This document shows, piece by piece, positions 44,618-53,505 of a stretch of 64,000 bases of DNA. The translations under genes were made by a program, and so were the position numbers. This stretch comes from Nocardia higoensis NBRC 100133 (GTDB lineage: Bacteria; Actinomycetota; Actinomycetes; Mycobacteriales; Mycobacteriaceae), in contig NZ_BAGA01000116.1 of assembly GCF_000308595.1 (NCBI RefSeq), forward strand, positions 20,371 to 84,370, given 5' to 3'. Every line of letters starts with the position of its first letter. The first letter of the stretch is position 1. The notes beneath the pieces are model-generated. The model worked only from the letters and a program-made list of their open reading frames with translations, did not search any database and was not told the origin of the DNA.

Positions 44618-45750
44618 CCTCCCCCGACACGACCACCCCCGCAACAACCACCCCCGCAACGACCGCCGCGCCCGACCTGCTCCGCCCACATGCCGAACAG
44701 GCCTACGCGGCGGAGTTGCGCGCGCTGGCCGCCGTCGACGAGCGCCCGCGCCCGCCGTCGTGGCAGTTGTCGCCGTGGGCGGTGGTCACCTATCTGCTCG
44801 GCGGCACTCTGGACGACGGCACCGTCGTCACCCCGAAATATGTCGGCCCGCGCCGCTTGCTGGAGGTCGCGGTCGCCACGCTGGCCACCGATCGCGCACT
44901 GCTGCTGCTCGGAGTCCCCGGCACCGCCAAAACATGGGTTTCCGAACATCTTTCGGCCGCCATCGCCGGGAACTCGACCCTGCTCGTGCAGGGCACCTCC
45001 GGCACCACCGAGGAGGCCGTGCGCTACGGCTGGAACTACGCGCGGCTGTTGGCCGAAGGTCCCACCGAGGGCGCGCTGGTGCCCTCCCCCGTGTTGACGG
45101 CCATGCGCGGCGGATCCATCGCCCGTATCGAGGAACTCACCCGCATCCCCTCCGATGTGCAGGACGCGCTCATCACGGTGCTCTCGGAGAAGACCCTCCC
45201 GATCCCCGAGCTGGGCACGGAAGTGCAGGCCGCCAAGGGTTTCAATGTGATCGCGACGGCCAACGACCGGGATCGCGGCGTGCACGAACTGTCCTCCGCG
45301 CTACGCCGGCGCTTCAACACCGTGGTGCTCCCGCTGCCCGCCGACGAGGAGGACGAGGTCGCCATCGTCGCCCGCCGCGTCGAGCAACTCGGCGCCGCAC
45401 TGGAACTGCCGCCGGTCCCGGCCGCCGCCGAGGAGGTGCGCCGGGTGGTGCGGGTCTTCCGCGAACTGCGCTCCGGCCTGACCGCCGACGGCCGCACCAA
45501 ACTCAAATCGCCCTCGGGGACCCTGTCGACCGCCGAGGCGATCTCGGTGCTCACCAACGGGATAGCGCTGTCCACCCACTTCGGCGACGGCGTGCTGCGC
45601 CCGACCGACATCGCCGGCGCCCTGCTCGGCGCCGTCGTCAAGGACCCGGTCGCCGACACCGCCGTGTGGACCGAGTACCTGGAAGCCGTCGTCCGGGAGC
45701 GCCCGGACTGGGCCGAGTTCTACCGCGCCTGCCGCGAGGTCACCGGTTGA
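44614..45750 (+). CDS. MoxR-type AAA+ ATPase (YehL-like)
   Basis: 378 residues. A repetitive Thr/Pro/Ala N-terminus (TTPATTTPATTAAPD) is followed by the AAA+ core: Walker A GVPGTAKTW near residue 107, then GSIARIEELTRIPSDVQDALI where the Walker B pair reads EE rather than the common DE, sensor 1 FNVIATANDRDRG, and an arginine finger region ALRRRF. The MoxR lid holds TKLKSPSGTLSTAEAISVL. MoxR ATPases work as unfoldase or cofactor-insertion chaperones together with a VWA protein, which here lies two genes downstream. ATG at 44614 overlaps the upstream stop. Confidence 0.92.
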   Translation: MTSPDTTTPATTTPATTAAPDLLRPHAEQAYAAELRALAAVDERPRPPSWQLSPWAVVTYLLGGTLDDGTVVTPKYVGPRRLLEVAVATLATDRALLLLGVPGTAKTWVSEHLSAAIAGNSTLLVQGTSGTTEEAVRYGWNYARLLAEGPTEGALVPSPVLTAMRGGSIARIEELTRIPSDVQDALITVLSEKTLPIPELGTEVQAAKGFNVIATANDRDRGVHELSSALRRRFNTVVLPLPADEEDEVAIVARRVEQLGAALELPPVPAAAEEVRRVVRVFRELRSGLTADGRTKLKSPSGTLSTAEAISVLTNGIALSTHFGDGVLRPTDIAGALLGAVVKDPVADTAVWTEYLEAVVRERPDWAEFYRACREVTG

Positions 45751-48206
45751 CCGGGACGACGCGCGCGCCCAGCGCATCCGCGGCGACCGGCCCGGCGGAC
45801 GACGCCGTCACCCGCGTGTTCGGGATCCGGCACCACGGGCCGGGATCGGCGCGCTCCCTGGCGGCGGCGCTGGCGCGGTTCCGCCCGGACACGATTCTCA
45901 TCGAGGGCCCGGCCGATGCCGATCCGCTGGTCGCCCACGTCGCTGCCGAAGACATGCAGCCACCGGTGGCACTGTTGGCGTATGTGCCGGGCAATCCCGA
46001 CCGGGCGGCGTTCTGGCCGTTCGCGATCTTCTCCCCGGAGTGGCAGGCGCTGCGCTATGCGGCCGAACACGCGGTGCCGGTGGGATTCTGCGATCTGCCG
46101 GCGAGCATGGTGCTCGCCGCCGGCCAGGCGCCGGGCGATCGCGACGACCCCTTGGCCCGGCTGGCGGCAGCGGGCGGCTACGACGACGCCGAACGCTGGT
46201 GGGATGCCGTCGTCGAGTCCGCGCCGGACACGGTACGACGAGCGTGGACCGACCCGGTGTCGGACCGGCGACGCCACGACGAGGGCGCGGGCACCGACAC
46301 AGCGCCGGACCGGCCACACCACGACGAGGGCACACGCACCGAACCGGTGTCCGACACCGCTGGAACACCGCGATCGGACGCGGACAGCCGCCACCCGACC
46401 GGTTCGGTCGACGAAATCCTCTCCGACAGCGACATATTCGACGCATTGACCGAGGCGATGGCGGCCCTGCGCGAGGACGCCGAGCAGATCGACGAGCACA
46501 CGCTGCGCCGCGAGGCATACATGCGGCAGGTGATGCGCAAGACGCTCGAGAGCGGCGCACGCAGGCTGGCCGTGGTGTGCGGGGCCTGGCACGCCCCCGC
46601 GCTGGCGGGCCCCCTCGGACCGGCGGCTCCGGACGCCCGGTTGCTGAAGGGCGCGGCGAAGGTGAAGACCGACCTGACCTGGATTCCGTGGACGCACTCG
46701 CGGCTGGCCAGCGCCTCGGGCTACGGCGCGGGCATCGACTCACCCGGCTGGTACCACCATCTGTTCACCGCCACCGAGCAGCCGATCGTGCGCTGGCTGA
46801 CGCGGGTGGCGGGGGTGCTGCGGGCGCACGATCTGCCGGTGTCGAGCGCGCACGTCATCGAAGCCGTGCGACTGGCCGACACACTCGCGGCCATGCGAGA
46901 CCGTCCGCTGGCCGGGCTGTCGGAGGTGACCGAGGCCGTGCGGTCGGTGATGTGCGGCGGCGACGACACCATGGTGCGGGTGGTGACCGACGAACTGGTC
47001 GTCGGTGAGGCGCTGGGCGCGGTCCCGGAGGCCGTGCCGACGGTGCCGCTGGACGCGGATCTGCGGGCCACCGCACGCAGGTTGCGGTTGAAACAGGAGC
47101 CTACCGGACGGGCGATCGACCTGGACCTGCGGAAAGAGCGGGAGCGGGAGCGCTCGCACCTGCTGCACCGCCTGGCGCTGCTCGGAATCCCCTGGGGCAC
47201 ACCGGCAACCAGCGGGGTGCGCGCGACCGGTACGTTCCGGGAGAGCTGGATGCTGCGCTGGCGGCCGGAATTCGCGGTCGCGGTGATCGAGGCGTCGCGG
47301 TGGGGCACCACGCTGCGGGCCGCCGCGGAGGCGAAGGTCCTCGACACCGCCGACGGCGCGGACCGCACCCTGGCCGACCTGACCGACGCGCTCGAACAAG
47401 CCCTGCTGGCCGACCTCACCGGCGCCGTGCCCGCGCTCATCGGCCGGCGGGCCGAGATCGCCGCGCTCGATCACGACGTCACCCACCTGCTGGCCGCCCT
47501 GCCCGGCCTGATCCGGACCTTGCGCTACGGCGACGTGCGCGGCACCGACACCGCCGCGCTGGCCGAGGTGGCCGACGGCCTGCTGGTGCGCGCCTGCGCG
47601 GGCCTGCCCGGTGCGGTCACCGGCCTGGACACCGCGGCCGCCGAACAGTTGCGCGCTCTGCTCGACGCCGTCCACCTGGCCATCCACATCCGTGACGACG
47701 CCGACGCCACAGCCACCTGGATCGACGCGCTGACCCGGCTGGCCGACCGCGACGGCGTGCACGGCGCGCTGGTCGGGCGGGCGGTGCGGCTGCTCACCGA
47801 CGCCGGTGTGCTGGCTTCCGAGGAGGCGGCGGTCCGGCTGTCGGCGGCACTGTCGGTGGGCACGACCGCCACGCAGAAGGCGTCGTGGGTCGACGGCTTC
47901 GTCGGCGGCCAGGGCCTGCTGCTCGTGCACGACCGCCCGCTGCTACGGCTGATCGACCGGTGGCTGCGCGGGCTCGACGAGGACCAGTTCACGGAAACAC
48001 TTCCGGTGCTGCGGCGCACCTTCGGAACGTTCGAATCCGGTGAGCGGCAGGCGATCGGGCGGGCCGTGCGCGATTCCGGTGCCCGGGCGCCTGCCCCCGC
48101 GGCCGCGGTTGCGGTCATCGACGACGAACGCGGGCGTCGCGCCATGGGCACCGTCGCCGCCCTGCTCGGCATTCGCGGAAAGGACGACAGTGCCGGACAT
48201 CGATGA
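45747..48206 (+). CDS. DUF5682 family protein with TraB/TIKI-like motifs
   Basis: About 819 residues from a TTG at 45747 (overlapping the MoxR stop as TTGA; GTG at 45816 is an alternative). It opens with VFGIRHHGPGSARSL, ILIEGPADADP and, near residue 262, LRREAYMRQVMRKTLESG followed by VVCGAWHAPAL (H282). These correspond to the paired GxxH motifs, glutamate and RxxxM motif of TraB/TIKI/EreA-type proteins, some of which are metalloproteases or hydrolases. Residues 150-230 are a repetitive acidic/His-rich linker. The long C-terminus is helical. It lies between MoxR and VWA genes, so it is part of that system. Activity is inferred only. Confidence 0.75.
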   Translation: MTGTTRAPSASAATGPADDAVTRVFGIRHHGPGSARSLAAALARFRPDTILIEGPADADPLVAHVAAEDMQPPVALLAYVPGNPDRAAFWPFAIFSPEWQALRYAAEHAVPVGFCDLPASMVLAAGQAPGDRDDPLARLAAAGGYDDAERWWDAVVESAPDTVRRAWTDPVSDRRRHDEGAGTDTAPDRPHHDEGTRTEPVSDTAGTPRSDADSRHPTGSVDEILSDSDIFDALTEAMAALREDAEQIDEHTLRREAYMRQVMRKTLESGARRLAVVCGAWHAPALAGPLGPAAPDARLLKGAAKVKTDLTWIPWTHSRLASASGYGAGIDSPGWYHHLFTATEQPIVRWLTRVAGVLRAHDLPVSSAHVIEAVRLADTLAAMRDRPLAGLSEVTEAVRSVMCGGDDTMVRVVTDELVVGEALGAVPEAVPTVPLDADLRATARRLRLKQEPTGRAIDLDLRKERERERSHLLHRLALLGIPWGTPATSGVRATGTFRESWMLRWRPEFAVAVIEASRWGTTLRAAAEAKVLDTADGADRTLADLTDALEQALLADLTGAVPALIGRRAEIAALDHDVTHLLAALPGLIRTLRYGDVRGTDTAALAEVADGLLVRACAGLPGAVTGLDTAAAEQLRALLDAVHLAIHIRDDADATATWIDALTRLADRDGVHGALVGRAVRLLTDAGVLASEEAAVRLSAALSVGTTATQKASWVDGFVGGQGLLLVHDRPLLRLIDRWLRGLDEDQFTETLPVLRRTFGTFESGERQAIGRAVRDSGARAPAPAAAVAVIDDERGRRAMGTVAALLGIRGKDDSAGHR

Positions 48207-49362
48207 CACCAGGGCCCGGCGTTGGCGTCTCGTGCTCGGAGCCGCCGCCGAACCCGAACTCGGCGGCCTCGGCACGTCCGAGGACGTGGCGATCGACCGG
48301 GCGCTGGGCGCGCTCTACAACACCGACGGCGAACCCGGCGGCGGCGCCCGCGGCGGCGGGCTCGGCGGGTCGGCCCCCAGGGTGGCGCGCTGGCTCGGCG
48401 ACATCCGCACCTATTTCCCGTCCACCGTCGTCGAAGTCATGCAGCGCGACGCGATCGACCGCCTGGACCTGACCGAACTCCTGCTGGAACCCGAACTGCT
48501 CGCGGCCGTCGAACCGGACGTGCATCTGGTCGGCACCCTGATCGGCCTCAACCGCGTCATGCCCGAGACCACCAAGCAGACCGCGCGGGAAGTGGTGGCC
48601 AGGGTGGTGCGCCAGGTCGAGGAGCGCATCGCCACCCACACCCGCACGTCTGTCGGCGGCGCACTCGAGCGGGCCGCGCGCACCTCGAGGCCCGCGCCAC
48701 GAGATATCGACTGGGACCGCACCATTCGCCGCAATCTCGCCAGCTATCTGCCCGAGTACCGCACCGTCGTGCCGAAACACCTGGTCGGCTACGGCCGCAA
48801 GAGCCAGGCGGTGCGCCGCGAAGTGGTGCTGGCCATCGACCAGTCCGGTTCGATGGCCGCCAGCGTCGTCTACGCCTCGGTGTTCGGCGCGGTGCTGGCC
48901 TCGCTGCGTTCACTGCGCACCCACCTGGTCGCCTTCGACACCGAGATCGTCGATCTGACCGACCGGCTCGACGACCCCGTCGACGTCCTGTTCGGCACGC
49001 AACTCGGCGGGGGCACCGACATCAACCGCGCGCTCGCCTACTGCGAGTCGCTGATCACCCGCCCCGCCGACACCCTGTTCGTCCTGGTCTCCGACCTCTT
49101 CGAAGGCGGTATCCGCGCCGAGATGCTGCGCCGCGTGCGAGCCATGCGCGATTCCGGTGCGCAGGTGGTCGTGCTGCTCGCTCTCAGCGACGAAGGGGCT
49201 CCGGCCTTCGATCACGACAATGCCGCCGCGCTCGCCGCGCTCGGCATCCCCGCCTTCGCGTGCACGCCGGACGCCTTCCCCGACCTGCTGGCCGTCGCCT
49301 TCGACCGCGGCGACGTCCGCGCGTGGGCGGATGCGAACGCCGGCCGGGCCGGGCGAGCGTGA
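48190..49362 (+). CDS. VWA domain protein (MoxR partner)
   Basis: About 390 residues from GTG at 48190, within the end of the DUF5682 gene (17-bp overlap). The MIDAS motif DQSGS is at residues 217-221, the threonine of GGGTD at 276 and the acidic residue in VSDLFEGG near 303, so metal-dependent ligand binding should be possible. The N-terminal half is helical and mostly charged, with GGGARGGGLGGSA as a linker. It is the fourth gene of the MoxR cassette; VWA proteins serve as adaptors for MoxR ATPases. It converges on an ABC permease gene, with a hairpin between. Confidence 0.88.
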   Translation: MPDIDDTRARRWRLVLGAAAEPELGGLGTSEDVAIDRALGALYNTDGEPGGGARGGGLGGSAPRVARWLGDIRTYFPSTVVEVMQRDAIDRLDLTELLLEPELLAAVEPDVHLVGTLIGLNRVMPETTKQTAREVVARVVRQVEERIATHTRTSVGGALERAARTSRPAPRDIDWDRTIRRNLASYLPEYRTVVPKHLVGYGRKSQAVRREVVLAIDQSGSMAASVVYASVFGAVLASLRSLRTHLVAFDTEIVDLTDRLDDPVDVLFGTQLGGGTDINRALAYCESLITRPADTLFVLVSDLFEGGIRAEMLRRVRAMRDSGAQVVVLLALSDEGAPAFDHDNAAALAALGIPAFACTPDAFPDLLAVAFDRGDVRAWADANAGRAGRA

Positions 49363-49368
49363 AGGATC

Positions 49369-49392
49369 GCGCGCGACGGATGCGTCGCGCGC
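49369..49392. terminator. Bidirectional hairpin between VWA gene and ABC permease
   Basis: Perfect 10-bp arms GCGCGCGACG (49369-49378) and CGTCGCGCGC (49383-49392) with loop GATG, 6 bp after the VWA stop and 17 bp before the permease stop. It can terminate both converging transcripts. Confidence 0.65.
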
Positions 49393-49409
49393 TCGCCCGG
49401 TGAACTCCG

Positions 49410-51962
49410 TCAGAGATCGGCGATGGCCGCCAGCGGTGGTGTGCGGGCCGCGCGAATCGCGGGCCACACCGCGGCCAGCACACCCACGACTGCCGCGGAG
49501 ATGAGCACCGCGATCAGCTGATCCCACGGGACGGCGATCTGGTCGATGCCGAAATCGCGCAGCGTGCGCAGGAATCCGACGCCGAGGCCGAGGCCGAGGA
49601 TCACGCCGACGATCGCGCCGAACACCGCGATGAGCACCGATTCCAGATAGATCGTGCGCCGGATCTGGGAACGCAGCGCCCCGACCGCGCGCAGCATGCC
49701 GATCTCCCGGCGCCGCTCCACCACCGACAGCGCCAGGGTGTTGATGATGCCGAGGATGGCGATCACCACCGCCAGGGCGAGCAGGCCGTAGAGGATGGCC
49801 AGCATGGTGTTGATCTGCTGGCCCTGGGCGCCCTTGAACTCCTCGCGGTCCTGGACCTGCACGATCACGAACTGATCGGTGGCATCCTCGAGTTCGGCGC
49901 GCAGTGCCGCGGGATCGGCGCCCTCCTTCGCGGTGACCAGGACGAAGAAGTTGCTGCGGAACGCCGGCGGCGTCACCTCGTCGTAGACCGCGGGCGGCAC
50001 CACCAGTTGCGAGAGCAGCGGGGTGTCCCGGTAGATGCCCGCGACGGTGACCGACACCTTCTGGTTGCGGTCGAGCCCGGTGAGTTCGATGTTCTGCCCC
50101 GCGCTCAGACCGCGTTCCTCGGCCTCCTTCTGCGAGACGAGGATGTCGCGGTCGCCGAGTGTGCCGGTGCCCTCGAGTATCTCGTAGTTCAGCGCGCCGC
50201 CGATCGGCACATCCGGGGAGACGCCGGTGGTCCGGTCGTCGCCGATGCGCACCGCCACGCCACGGAAACCGACCACCTCCGCGGCATCGGGCACGTTCTG
50301 GCGCACCGCGTCCGGCACCGCGAGCGGCAGGCCGATCAACTGCTGCGACGGCCCGACGAGCACGAAATCGGACTGCACGCCCTTGTCGACGAGCACGCCG
50401 ATGCTCTCCTTGGCCGAGGCGCCGAGCATGCCGATCGCGGTGACCAGCATGAGGCCCAGGGTGAGCGCGAAGGCGGTCGCGGCGGTGCGGCGCGGATTGC
50501 GCACGGCGTTGTTGCGCGCCATCCGCCCGACCGGCCCGAAGGGCTTGAAGAGTGCGCCGAGTGCGCCGACCACCGGCTGCGACAGCGCGGGAGAGGCCAG
50601 CAGCACCGCCAGGATCAGCGCCAGCGCGCCGATGCCGACGATGGTCGCGGCGGTGCCGCCGGTCGACTGCGCGCCGAGCACCACCAAGCCCGTGCCGATC
50701 ACCGCGAGAACGACGCCGATGAGGGTGCGGACCTGCAGGGAGTCGCCCGCCGAGGCGAATTCCTCACGCATCGCCTCCACCGGCGGGATCTTCGAGGCCC
50801 GCCGCGCGGGCGCGTAGGCACTGATCACGGTGACCAGCAGGCCGACCAGCAGCGCGACCAGCACCGTGCGGGGCAGCACCGCCATCGAACCGGTCGGCAC
50901 GCCGAGGTCGAAGGCGTTGAGCAGCGTGGACAGCCCGAAGGCCAGGGCGATGCCGCCCGCCAGACCCAGCAGGCTGCCGATCACGCCGATGACCAGCGCT
51001 TCGGCGACCACGGAATTGCCGACCTGACGCCTGGAGGCGCCGATGGCTCTCAGCAGCGCCAGTTCGCGCAGCCGCTGGGCGACGATCATCGAGAAGGTGT
51101 TGTAGATGATGAAGGTGCCCACGATGAGCGCGATGGCGCCGAAGGCGAGCAGGAAGTAGTTGATGAACTTCAGCGCTTCGGAGATCTGCGCCTGCAGGTC
51201 CGCGCGCACCTGCTCGGCATTGCGGACCGCGTAGTCGGGCAGGGCCGCGGCGAGACGGTCGCGCAGTTCGTCGGGGTTCACCCCGGGCGCGGCGGCGATG
51301 TCGATGTGCGCCACGTGCGTTCCGTCGGTGAACAATCGGCGGGCCTGCGAATCCTCGAAGAGCAGGCCGACGAACCCACCGGTATCGGTGGGGACTCGGT
51401 AGATGCCGGTCACCGTCACGTCGATCACGGGCTGCTGCTGGGCGCCCGCCGAGGGGATCAGGACCTTGGTCCGGTCGCCGACCCGCAGACCGGCCCGTTC
51501 CGCGGCGCCGGTGTTGATGGCGACCTCACCGGGGCGGCCGGGCGGAACGCCTTCGACGAAGGTCTCGGTCTCGCCGACGGCCTGGTCCGGCGGGAGGTAG
51601 GACGCGCCGACGCTGGGAGCGCCGCCGGTCTGCACCGGCTTCTCCCCCGCCGGGTCGAGCAGCAGGATCACGCCGTTGACCGCGGGGGCCACCGCCCGCA
51701 CGCCCTCGGTCTGTTTCACCTGCTCGACCACGTCGAGCGGGACGCCGAAGGACTGCATATCCTCCGGGCTCACCCGCACGTCCACGCCCTTGGCCTCGCC
51801 GGCGAAGATGCCGTCGAAAGTGCGCTGCAGGGTATCGGTGAAGACGAACGACCCGGCGATGAAGGCCGTGCCGAGCACGACCGAGAGCAGGGTCAGGGCC
51901 AGGCGCACCTTGTGCGCGGCCAGGTTGCGCAAGGCGACCTTGCGCATCGGAGACGATGCCAT
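49410..51962 (-). CDS. ABC transporter permease (MacB/FtsX type)
   Basis: About 850 residues. A membrane helix (VRLALTLLSVVLGTAFIAGSF) near residue 20, a large extracytoplasmic domain, then three FtsX-type helices (INYFLLAFGAIALIVGTFIIYN onwards), a second periplasmic loop and another FtsX set (ILYGLLALAVVIAILGIINTLAL) near the end, i.e. two FtsX halves in one chain. Such permeases export lipoproteins, peptides or drugs by a mechanotransmission mechanism. The ATG shares a base with the ATPase gene stop (TGATG). Substrate unknown. Confidence 0.9.
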   Translation of the reverse strand: MASSPMRKVALRNLAAHKVRLALTLLSVVLGTAFIAGSFVFTDTLQRTFDGIFAGEAKGVDVRVSPEDMQSFGVPLDVVEQVKQTEGVRAVAPAVNGVILLLDPAGEKPVQTGGAPSVGASYLPPDQAVGETETFVEGVPPGRPGEVAINTGAAERAGLRVGDRTKVLIPSAGAQQQPVIDVTVTGIYRVPTDTGGFVGLLFEDSQARRLFTDGTHVAHIDIAAAPGVNPDELRDRLAAALPDYAVRNAEQVRADLQAQISEALKFINYFLLAFGAIALIVGTFIIYNTFSMIVAQRLRELALLRAIGASRRQVGNSVVAEALVIGVIGSLLGLAGGIALAFGLSTLLNAFDLGVPTGSMAVLPRTVLVALLVGLLVTVISAYAPARRASKIPPVEAMREEFASAGDSLQVRTLIGVVLAVIGTGLVVLGAQSTGGTAATIVGIGALALILAVLLASPALSQPVVGALGALFKPFGPVGRMARNNAVRNPRRTAATAFALTLGLMLVTAIGMLGASAKESIGVLVDKGVQSDFVLVGPSQQLIGLPLAVPDAVRQNVPDAAEVVGFRGVAVRIGDDRTTGVSPDVPIGGALNYEILEGTGTLGDRDILVSQKEAEERGLSAGQNIELTGLDRNQKVSVTVAGIYRDTPLLSQLVVPPAVYDEVTPPAFRSNFFVLVTAKEGADPAALRAELEDATDQFVIVQVQDREEFKGAQGQQINTMLAILYGLLALAVVIAILGIINTLALSVVERRREIGMLRAVGALRSQIRRTIYLESVLIAVFGAIVGVILGLGLGVGFLRTLRDFGIDQIAVPWDQLIAVLISAAVVGVLAAVWPAIRAARTPPLAAIADL

Positions 51963-52738
51963 CAGACCTTCTCCAGTGCCTTCATCCGGTCGAGCACGGA
52001 GTCCGCGGTGGGATCGCGCAGTTCGTCCACGATGCGGCCGTCGGCCAGGAACACGACGCGGTCGGCGTAGGCGGCCGCGTGCGGTTCGTGGGTGACGATC
52101 ACGACGGTCTGGTCGAACTCGTCCACGGCGGCGCGCAGGATCGACAGCACCTCGCCGCTGGAGCGGGAGTCCAGGTTGCCGGTGGGTTCGTCGCCGAAGA
52201 TGATCTCCGGCTTGCCTGCCAGCGCACGCGCGCACGCGACCCGCTGCTGCTGACCGCCGGACAGCTCGCTGGGACGGTGGGTCAGCCGGTTCTCCAGGCC
52301 GAGCCGCTTCACCACGGTGTCGAGCCACTCCTTGTCGGCGGTTCGGCCCGCGATGTCCAGCGGCAGGGTGATGTTCTCCTGCGCGGTCAGGGTCGGCACG
52401 AGGTTGAACGCCTGGAAGACGAAGCCGATGCGGTCGCGCCGGAGTGCGGTCATCTGCTTGTCGTTGAGGTCGGTCAGGTCGGTGTCACCGATCCGCACGA
52501 CGCCGGAGGTCGCGCTGTCCAGGCCGGCCAGGCAGTGCATCAGGGTGGACTTGCCCGAGCCCGACGGCCCCATGATGGCGGTGAACTCGCCCTTGGCGAA
52601 CTCGACGGTGATCCCGTCCAGCGCCCTGACCTGCGTGTCCGCCGAACCGTACAGCTTGGTCACGTCGATGGCGCGCGCCGCTATCTCCCCTGGACGAGCC
52701 GGCTCCTCGGATTGCACGTCCACAGCTTGCGAAGTCAT
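51962..52738 (-). CDS. ABC transporter ATP-binding protein (MacB/LolD type)
   Basis: About 258 residues. Walker A is GPSGSGKS near residue 58, Q-loop FVFQAFNLVPTL, signature LSGGQQQR, Walker B IIFGDEPTGNLDSRS and switch VTHEPH. The length and sequence are typical of LolD/MacB-type ATPases that drive FtsX-type permeases. ATG at 52738 (MTSQAV) was preferred over a GTG two codons upstream. It is coupled to the permease gene. Confidence 0.92.
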   Translation of the reverse strand: MTSQAVDVQSEEPARPGEIAARAIDVTKLYGSADTQVRALDGITVEFAKGEFTAIMGPSGSGKSTLMHCLAGLDSATSGVVRIGDTDLTDLNDKQMTALRRDRIGFVFQAFNLVPTLTAQENITLPLDIAGRTADKEWLDTVVKRLGLENRLTHRPSELSGGQQQRVACARALAGKPEIIFGDEPTGNLDSRSSGEVLSILRAAVDEFDQTVVIVTHEPHAAAYADRVVFLADGRIVDELRDPTADSVLDRMKALEKV

Positions 52739-52844
52739 GCCCACCAGTCTGTCGTGCCGTCCCGCCGCGCGCCATCGGGGAAATCACCCAGCGTCCCCTG
52801 AACGCACGTGCGCGCGAGCTGCGCCGACGGTCTCGGCCGGCGTT

Positions 52845-53423
52845 CTATCGCAGGATCATCAACGCCGACTTCTCGATGCGGTCGGCGATCTGCGAATACG
52901 ATCCGTATCCCATCCCCGCGCGGACCAGCGCGCCCGCGTAGAGCAGTTCGAGTGATTCCACGATGTCCGGATCCGCGTCCGGCCCGAGCGCGCGCACGAT
53001 GCGCTTGCGGATCTCCGCGCCGATCCGATCGCGCAGATGCGCCACATCGGGATCGCGGCCGAGCAGCGCGCTGGTGACCGCCCCGGACAATTCCTGCTCG
53101 TCGGCCACCAGCATGGCGATATCGCGCAGCTCGGCGATCACCCGCACCACCGGGTCGCCGGAATCACTGGCCGGGCTCGGCGAGGCCACCAGCCTGCGCC
53201 AGAAGATCTCCGCGACCAGATGTTCCTTGGACGAGAAGTAGGTGTAGGCGGTAGCCGTGCCGACCCCGGCCGCCGCGGCGACCAGCCGGATCGTCATGCC
53301 CGCGAATCCCTCGCGCGAGAGGACCTCCACCGCCGCCTTCGTCAGCTTGTCGACGGTGTCGGCCTGCTTCCCGCTCAGCCGCCTCCTGGTGGCCTCGACC
53401 GGGACGGATTGTTTTTCGGACAT
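52845..53423 (-). CDS. TetR family regulator
   Basis: About 192 residues. DNA-binding helices: VDKLTKAAVEVLSREGFAGMTIRLVAAAAGVGTATAYTYF, a classic TetR HTH. ATG at 53423 was chosen because it fits the family length; the frame upstream is unrelated. The motif TGTCCAGACAG begins just two bases before this start codon (53425-53435) and reappears upstream of the aldehyde dehydrogenase operon at 61114-61124, making that operon the likely target besides self-repression. The ABC genes downstream may be a third target by proximity. Confidence 0.85.
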   Translation of the reverse strand: MSEKQSVPVEATRRRLSGKQADTVDKLTKAAVEVLSREGFAGMTIRLVAAAAGVGTATAYTYFSSKEHLVAEIFWRRLVASPSPASDSGDPVVRVIAELRDIAMLVADEQELSGAVTSALLGRDPDVAHLRDRIGAEIRKRIVRALGPDADPDIVESLELLYAGALVRAGMGYGSYSQIADRIEKSALMILR

Positions 53424-53424
53424 G

Positions 53425-53435
53425 TGTCCAGACAG
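53425..53435. promoter_or_regulatory. Operator-like site at the TetR start codon
   Basis: TGTCCAGACAG with a TGTC-N2-GACA dyad. It also appears, in the opposite orientation relative to the gene, upstream of the aldehyde dehydrogenase (61114-61124), with similar flanks. Being adjacent to the ATG it could block a near-leaderless transcript. Evidence is two occurrences only. Confidence 0.5.
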
Positions 53436-53505
53436 TATCAGGACAGCGAGCGCCGCATGTTCCCGCGACCGTCGCGCCACGAACGGCACCGCCCGCGAGC
53501 CACGG

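Noticed and set aside
50007..52070. 687-codon plus-strand frame over the ABC permease
   Set aside because: Antisense to a clear FtsX permease, with His/Arg-rich sequence typical of shadow frames.
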